A stretch of DNA of 6,079 nt from Thermodesulfovibrionales bacterium (lineage in GTDB: Bacteria > Nitrospirota > Thermodesulfovibrionia > Thermodesulfovibrionales > SM23-35), in contig JAGUWT010000269.1 of the NCBI GenBank assembly GCA_020062205.1, positions 1 to 6,079 of the forward strand. The letters are read 5' to 3'. The translations under genes and the position numbers were made by a program. Positions 1-3,296 of this stretch are shown here, piece by piece. The number at the start of each line of letters is the position of its first letter. Positions within the stretch are counted from its first letter, which is position 1. Below the pieces are notes generated by a model that searched no databases, had not been told where the DNA came from, and saw nothing but the letters and a program-made list of their open reading frames with translations.

Positions 1-115
1 CATTTTACAAATTCAATATATGAGAACACAGAGAAATACAAGGAATTATGTGGGTTTTAAAAAATTTCAAGTCTCTCTCTGTGTCCTCTGTGGTTTTAAA
101 ATCGCTCAATTTAGG
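1..115. repeat. Fragment of a dispersed CACAGAGA / TCTCTGTG repeat
   Basis: This AT-rich stretch contains CACAGAGA at 27-34 and its reverse complement TCTCTGTG at 76-83. The motif GGTTTTAAAA occurs directly at about 53 and 92. The segment around 76-95 (TCTCTGTGTCCTCTGTGG) resembles a dispersed intergenic repeat I recall from many environmental bacterial genomes. The short open frames across it look like accidental readings of the repeat and no ribosome binding site serves them, so I call no gene here. The exact borders cannot be fixed from one window. Confidence 0.4.
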
Positions 116-151
116 TAATAATAAAGTTATAATAAAAAATATAGTAACGTA

Positions 152-190
152 ATAACATAATATCAATCTTTATTTTGATTGTCATGTTAT
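152..190. promoter_or_regulatory. Interrupted inverted repeat upstream of the copy 1 promoter
   Basis: ATAACAT (152-158) pairs with ATGTTAT (184-190), and CAATC (164-168) pairs with GATTG (177-181). This gives a 39-base interrupted palindrome ending 15 bases before the -35 box. It could be an operator or simply AT-rich structure. No T-run follows on either strand as an intrinsic terminator would need. Function is inferred from position only. Confidence 0.25.
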
Positions 191-193
191 CAT

Positions 194-223
194 AAAAAAA
201 AATACTTGTCAAGTGTTTTTTTT
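194..223. promoter_or_regulatory. Palindrome covering the -35 box
   Basis: ACTTG (204-208), a central T and CAAGT (210-214) form a palindrome flanked by nine A (194-202) on the left and eight T (216-223) on the right, so the pairing can extend to about 30 bases. The -35 hexamer (206-211) lies inside it. It could be a repressor site. It could equally be a short-stem intrinsic terminator for a gene to the left, because the hairpin is followed by eight T. The sequence does not decide between these. Confidence 0.4.
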
Positions 224-234
224 AAGGGTATAAT
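206..234 (+). promoter_or_regulatory. Sigma70-type promoter of copy 1
   Basis: The -35 box is TTGTCA (206-211), one base from consensus, and the -10 box is a perfect TATAAT (229-234). They are separated by exactly 17 bases. Transcription would start about 7 bases after the -10 box, near 241, which is the start codon of the gene at 240. The transcript would then be leaderless or nearly so. The only Shine-Dalgarno-like motif, AAGGG at 224-228, lies inside the promoter spacer and would not be transcribed from this promoter. Confidence 0.7.
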
Positions 235-239
235 TTTAT

Positions 240-2807
240 ATGGTTCGATTACCAAAAATATTTAGAAAATCTATGTCTGAAATGACACAGCAAGCAGATG
301 CCGTTAAAGAGACTTTAAAGGCAAAGTACCTTATATTTCAGGAGCTTCTCAATAAAAACAACTATGTGCTTGGACTTATGGCGGATATGGAGGAGAAACT
401 ATCGGGCGAATACCTGTTTGACAGGCATTATGTAAATACAAACGTCCGGCTGATTGCTAATGGAGTTTTAAACACCATTGAAAACCTCAATGCCCTCTCT
501 AAAGATAAATACATACAGCTTTACAAAATCAATAAGGATATTAACGAAGAGGTCGAAAAAATCTTGACATACAAATTGGAGATTCCGGTCAGTGACCTTA
601 CTATCCCTCTCGAAAATCTAACGGGTGAGATGGTAGATATCGCCGGCGGTAAAATTGCACATTTAGGAGAGGTAAAAAACCACCTTAATCTTCCAACACC
701 TGAAGGTTTTACAATTAGTGCATATGCATTCACGCAATTTATTGAACTTAACCTGTTTACTGAAAAGATAAATAAAACACTGTTATCACTGTCATCGCTG
801 AGCGTAGAAAATATGGAAGAGGTTAATAAAGTCAGCAAAGAGATACAGGATATGATAACAGGATCAGATATTCCTTATGATTTAGAAAAGGCTATCAAAA
901 ATGCTTACTCAGATTTATGTAAAAAGATTGATAAAGAGACAACGGTTTCCGTGAGAAGCAGCGCTATTCGTGAAGACGGTAAGTTTAGCTTTGCCGGGCA
1001 ATATGCCACATTTCTCAATATCCCGGGAGATCTGATCCTTCAGAAATACAAAGAGGTTGTGGCAAGTTTATTTACCCCGCGAGCGATATTTTACTACAAG
1101 ACAAAGGGCTTTTCAGAGGGAGAGATGGTCATGGCTGTCGGTGTTTTAAGTATGGTAGATGCAAAGGCAGGTGGAGTCATCTATACGAGGGACCCGAATG
1201 ACCCGGAGGCTGATTACATTATAATAAATGCTATACATGGTCTCGGGAAATGGGTAGTAGATGGGACTGTAACACCTGATTCATATATGGTGTCAAGACA
1301 CCCTCATGGCACTATCATCGATAAAAGAATATCGAATCAGGAAAAGATGCTTATATGCGGCCAAGACGAAGGGCTTGAAGAGGTTACGGTTCCGGAGGAA
1401 ATGAAAGGTAAACAATGCCTTACTGATGAAATGATAAAAATACTCGCAGGATACGCACTTGATTTAGAGAGGCATTATGGTTGTCCTCAGGACATAGAAT
1501 GGGCGATTGGCAGTGACAATCTGGTGTATATCTTGCAGAGCAGGCCATTAAGAATTCTAACAAAAGAGACAGCCAAACCTGTCCCTACCCGTATTAACGG
1601 CTACAATATCCTGATTGATAAAGGGGTCATTGCCTGTAAAGGGATTGGTTCTGGCAAGGCGTTTATACTTAAAGATGAAGAAAACTTGAAAGATTTCCCC
1701 GAAGGAGCTGTTCTTATTGCAAGGCATACCTCTCCAAAATTTGTAGTTGTTATGAACAAGGCATCTGCTATTATCACAGATGTTGGAAGCGCCATCGGCC
1801 ACATGGCATCTCTTTCAAGGGAATATCAGGTTCCGACAATCCTTGATACCGAAATCTCAACAAGTATCATCAGGGATGGACAGGAGATAACAGTGGACGC
1901 TATTAACTGCAACATATATGAGGGTAAGGTCAATGAACTCCTTGAGTATGCCCTTAAAAAGAGAGAGCCTTTTAAAGATACACACTTGTTTAAAACACTC
2001 GAAAAGGTATTAAAGCAGATTGTACGACTGAATTTAGTAGACCCTCGAGATGAGAACTTTAAGGCTGGATATTGTAAGACCTTTCATGACATAACCCGCT
2101 TTGCACATGAAATAGCAATGCAGGAGATGTTTGATATAGGTAAAGGGCATGACATTAAGGGAACAAAGACAATAACCCTGTTAGCAGGAATTCCTACCGA
2201 TGTCCATATGTTAGACATTAATGGAGGTATCAAGGAGAAAGTAAAGAGAGCAACCCCTGATGATATACTTTCGATACCTTTTTCTGCATTACTGAGAGGT
2301 ATGAGAGATATGAAATGGCCTGAGCCAAGACCTACTGATGTTAAGGGCTTTTTGGGTATGGTAGCAGAAACAGCTTCTATACCGGAAGATCAGCTTTACG
2401 AGATGGGTGAAAAGAGTTTTTCTATAGTATCCGGAAATTATATGAATTTCAGCATAAGGCTCGGTTATCATTTTTCACTGATTGAGGCATATGCAGGGGA
2501 TAACCTGAATGATAATTACATAAAGTTCTTCTTTAAGGGGGGGGGAGCCTCTCATGACAGGAAATTAAGAAGGGTCAGGCTTATAACAGAGATACTGAAG
2601 AAAATGGGATTCAGGGTAAGTGTTAAAGAGGATGTGATAGATGCCATCTTTTTTAAATATAAAAAATCAACCATTGAAGAAAATTTGGTTGTATTAGGCA
2701 AACTAACAGCCTATACCAAACAACTGGATATGGTCATGTTTAATGATGCTGTAACAGAGATGTTTATAGAGGATTTCGTAAAAGAACATATTACAGGGAA
2801 GGTATAA
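240..2807 (+). CDS. PEP synthase-like dikinase, copy 1
   Basis: The 855-residue protein has a helical N-terminal extension (1-120) containing a FQELL..NN..L.LMADMEEKLSGE block (33-57). An ATP-grasp dikinase domain follows (about 125-440): GGK loop at 136-138, VSVRSSA around Arg239, SFAGQ at 250-254, TRDPN at 316-320, and the ATP/metal set Glu420, Gln433, Arg435. Next comes the phosphohistidine domain (about 455-565) with His521 in GHMASLSRE. The C-terminal 280 residues are conserved with copy 2 but lack PEP synthase TIM-barrel motifs. ATP-dependent phosphorylation of His521 is expected from family knowledge; the phosphate acceptor is unknown. Oddities: Ile519 replaces the usual Thr two before the His, Lys337 replaces Glu of GLGE, and a G9 run lies at 2537-2545. 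The ATG at 240 is preferred because a stop codon sits at 231-233 and the I.RK motif lines up with copy 2. No signal peptide or membrane segment is apparent, so it is probably cytoplasmic. Confidence 0.9.
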   Translation: MVRLPKIFRKSMSEMTQQADAVKETLKAKYLIFQELLNKNNYVLGLMADMEEKLSGEYLFDRHYVNTNVRLIANGVLNTIENLNALSKDKYIQLYKINKDINEEVEKILTYKLEIPVSDLTIPLENLTGEMVDIAGGKIAHLGEVKNHLNLPTPEGFTISAYAFTQFIELNLFTEKINKTLLSLSSLSVENMEEVNKVSKEIQDMITGSDIPYDLEKAIKNAYSDLCKKIDKETTVSVRSSAIREDGKFSFAGQYATFLNIPGDLILQKYKEVVASLFTPRAIFYYKTKGFSEGEMVMAVGVLSMVDAKAGGVIYTRDPNDPEADYIIINAIHGLGKWVVDGTVTPDSYMVSRHPHGTIIDKRISNQEKMLICGQDEGLEEVTVPEEMKGKQCLTDEMIKILAGYALDLERHYGCPQDIEWAIGSDNLVYILQSRPLRILTKETAKPVPTRINGYNILIDKGVIACKGIGSGKAFILKDEENLKDFPEGAVLIARHTSPKFVVVMNKASAIITDVGSAIGHMASLSREYQVPTILDTEISTSIIRDGQEITVDAINCNIYEGKVNELLEYALKKREPFKDTHLFKTLEKVLKQIVRLNLVDPRDENFKAGYCKTFHDITRFAHEIAMQEMFDIGKGHDIKGTKTITLLAGIPTDVHMLDINGGIKEKVKRATPDDILSIPFSALLRGMRDMKWPEPRPTDVKGFLGMVAETASIPEDQLYEMGEKSFSIVSGNYMNFSIRLGYHFSLIEAYAGDNLNDNYIKFFFKGGGASHDRKLRRVRLITEILKKMGFRVSVKEDVIDAIFFKYKKSTIEENLVVLGKLTAYTKQLDMVMFNDAVTEMFIEDFVKEHITGKV

Positions 2808-2854
2808 AGGTTGAATAGTTAAATGGTTTAATGGTTTAATGGTTTAAGAGTTTA
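2807..2854. repeat. Octanucleotide tandem repeat after copy 1
   Basis: Six 8-base units run from the last base of the stop codon: AAGGTTGA, ATAGTTAA, three perfect copies of ATGGTTTA, then AGAGTTTA. The same period and a related unit follow the stop codon of copy 2. There is no hairpin here and so no terminator. Confidence 0.75.
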
Positions 2855-2877
2855 TCCACCTGAAGCCCTCTGGGTTC

Positions 2878-2977
2878 TGTCATTTCGGCTTGTCCGAAAT
2901 CCTTCTTTAAAGCATAACAATAGAAGAAAGATTCCCGACAAGCCCGCCGTAAGTCTGGCGGGCAAGCGGGAATGACA
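2878..2977. repeat. Composite REP-like inverted repeat, element A (100 bases)
   Basis: The ends are TGTCATT (2878-2884) and AATGACA (2971-2977). Inside are two hairpins. One is ATTTCGG (2882-2888) with CCGAAAT (2894-2900). The other is nested: ATTCCCG (2931-2937) with CGGGAAT (2967-2973), and GCCCGCC (2942-2948) with GGCGGGC (2957-2963). The design matches element B at 3079-3155. It looks like a non-autonomous mobile or REP-type repeat; no transposase is present in the window. Confidence 0.75.
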
Positions 2978-3036
2978 CTTGATTTCAATTTAACCTCAAA
3001 AATGGAGAAACCTTCAGGAATTTTAATCAAAGAATT

Positions 3037-3057
3037 CCTCGAAGCTCAGCTTCGGGG
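3037..3057. repeat. Hairpin repeat CCTCGAAGC / GCTTCGGGG
   Basis: The stem is 9 base pairs with one G-T pair (3037-3045 with 3049-3057) and a 3-base loop. It is followed by TAAAAAAT rather than a T-run, so it is not an intrinsic terminator on the + strand. It belongs to the cluster of palindromes in this gap. Confidence 0.6.
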
Positions 3058-3078
3058 TAAAAAATAGATCATATATTC

Positions 3079-3155
3079 TGTCATTCCCCGACTTGGTCGG
3101 GGAATCCAGAAGTACTACAACACAATCTGGATTCCGCATCAAGTGCGGAATGACA
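3079..3155. repeat. Composite REP-like inverted repeat, element B (77 bases)
   Basis: Two hairpins face each other. ATTCCCCGAC (3083-3092) pairs with GTCGGGGAAT (3096-3105), and ATTCCGCA (3131-3138) pairs with TGCGGAAT (3144-3151). The whole element is also an inverted repeat: TGTCATTCC (3079-3087) pairs with GGAATGACA (3147-3155), and GGAATCCAG (3101-3109) pairs with CTGGATTCC (3127-3135). It shares its termini with element A. Confidence 0.8.
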
Positions 3156-3177
3156 TTTGTATACATTTAGTAATCGA

Positions 3178-3201
3178 TACCTCGCAACTTGCTGCGGGGT
3201 A
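3178..3201. repeat. Hairpin repeat TACCTCGCA / TGCGGGGTA
   Basis: The arms at 3178-3186 and 3193-3201 form a 9-base-pair stem with one T-G pair and a 6-base loop. No T-run follows. It is another member of the palindrome cluster, of the same general style as the hairpin at 3037-3057 (both arms end in CGGGGTA or GGGGTA). Confidence 0.6.
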
Positions 3202-3217
3202 GTTCATTGAAAATAGC

Positions 3218-3234
3218 CGAGGCATCTTGCCTCG
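3218..3234. repeat. Hairpin repeat CGAGGCA / TGCCTCG
   Basis: A 7-base-pair perfect stem (3218-3224 with 3228-3234) has the 3-base loop TCT. Read on the opposite strand it resembles the next hairpin (GAGGCA-AGA-TGCCTC against CAGGCA-GGA-TGCCTG). The two are probably the same repeat family in opposite orientation. Confidence 0.6.
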
Positions 3235-3245
3235 AATAAATGCAA

Positions 3246-3268
3246 ATGTCAGGCAGGATGCCTGACAT
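3246..3268 (+). repeat. Hairpin repeat just upstream of the copy 2 ribosome binding site
   Basis: ATGTCAGGCA (3246-3255), loop GGA, and TGCCTGACAT (3259-3268) make a perfect 10-base-pair stem. TTTT follows at 3270-3273, too short for a confident terminator. It ends 14 bases before the Shine-Dalgarno site of copy 2. It could slow upstream transcription or protect a processed mRNA end, but this is inference. Confidence 0.6.
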
Positions 3269-3282
3269 ATTTTCAAACGGTT

Positions 3283-3287
3283 AGGAG
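3283..3287 (+). promoter_or_regulatory. Ribosome binding site of copy 2
   Basis: AGGAG lies 9 bases before the ATG at 3297, a canonical Shine-Dalgarno arrangement. It supports that start. Copies 1 and 3 have no comparable site. Confidence 0.8.
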
Positions 3288-3296
3288 TATTTCCAA

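Larger units (their letters stand above)
2808..3296. other. 489-base gap packed with palindromic repeats, no gene
   Basis: The gap between copies 1 and 2 contains an octamer array, two composite inverted repeats bounded by TGTCATT and AATGACA, and four compact hairpins, listed separately. I found no convincing promoter: a TTGAAA at 3207-3212 has no matching -10 at proper spacing. I also found no hairpin with a strong T-run. Copy 2 may therefore depend on read-through from copy 1 or on a non-consensus promoter. Short open frames on both strands are readings of the repeats. Confidence 0.7.

Noticed and set aside
128..133. A second TATAAT upstream of copy 1
   Set aside because: No acceptable -35 hexamer lies 16-18 bases before it, and the promoter at 206-234 is far better.
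521..838. Open frame on the minus strand opposite copy 1 (105 codons)
   Set aside because: It lies antisense to well-conserved dikinase coding sequence and has no ribosome site or recognisable motif. The same holds for the shorter minus-strand frames at 1557-1804, 2289-2471, 4334-4546 and 5624-5815.
2836..3030. Minus-strand open frame of 64 codons in the gap
   Set aside because: It is a translation of the octamer array and composite repeat A, with no support as a protein.
2878..3268. CRISPR array
   Set aside because: The repeats are palindromes of different sequence and length without regular spacers.
3246..3273. Intrinsic terminator before copy 2
   Set aside because: The hairpin is good but is followed by only four T, then a ribosome site. 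I list it as a repeat hairpin instead.
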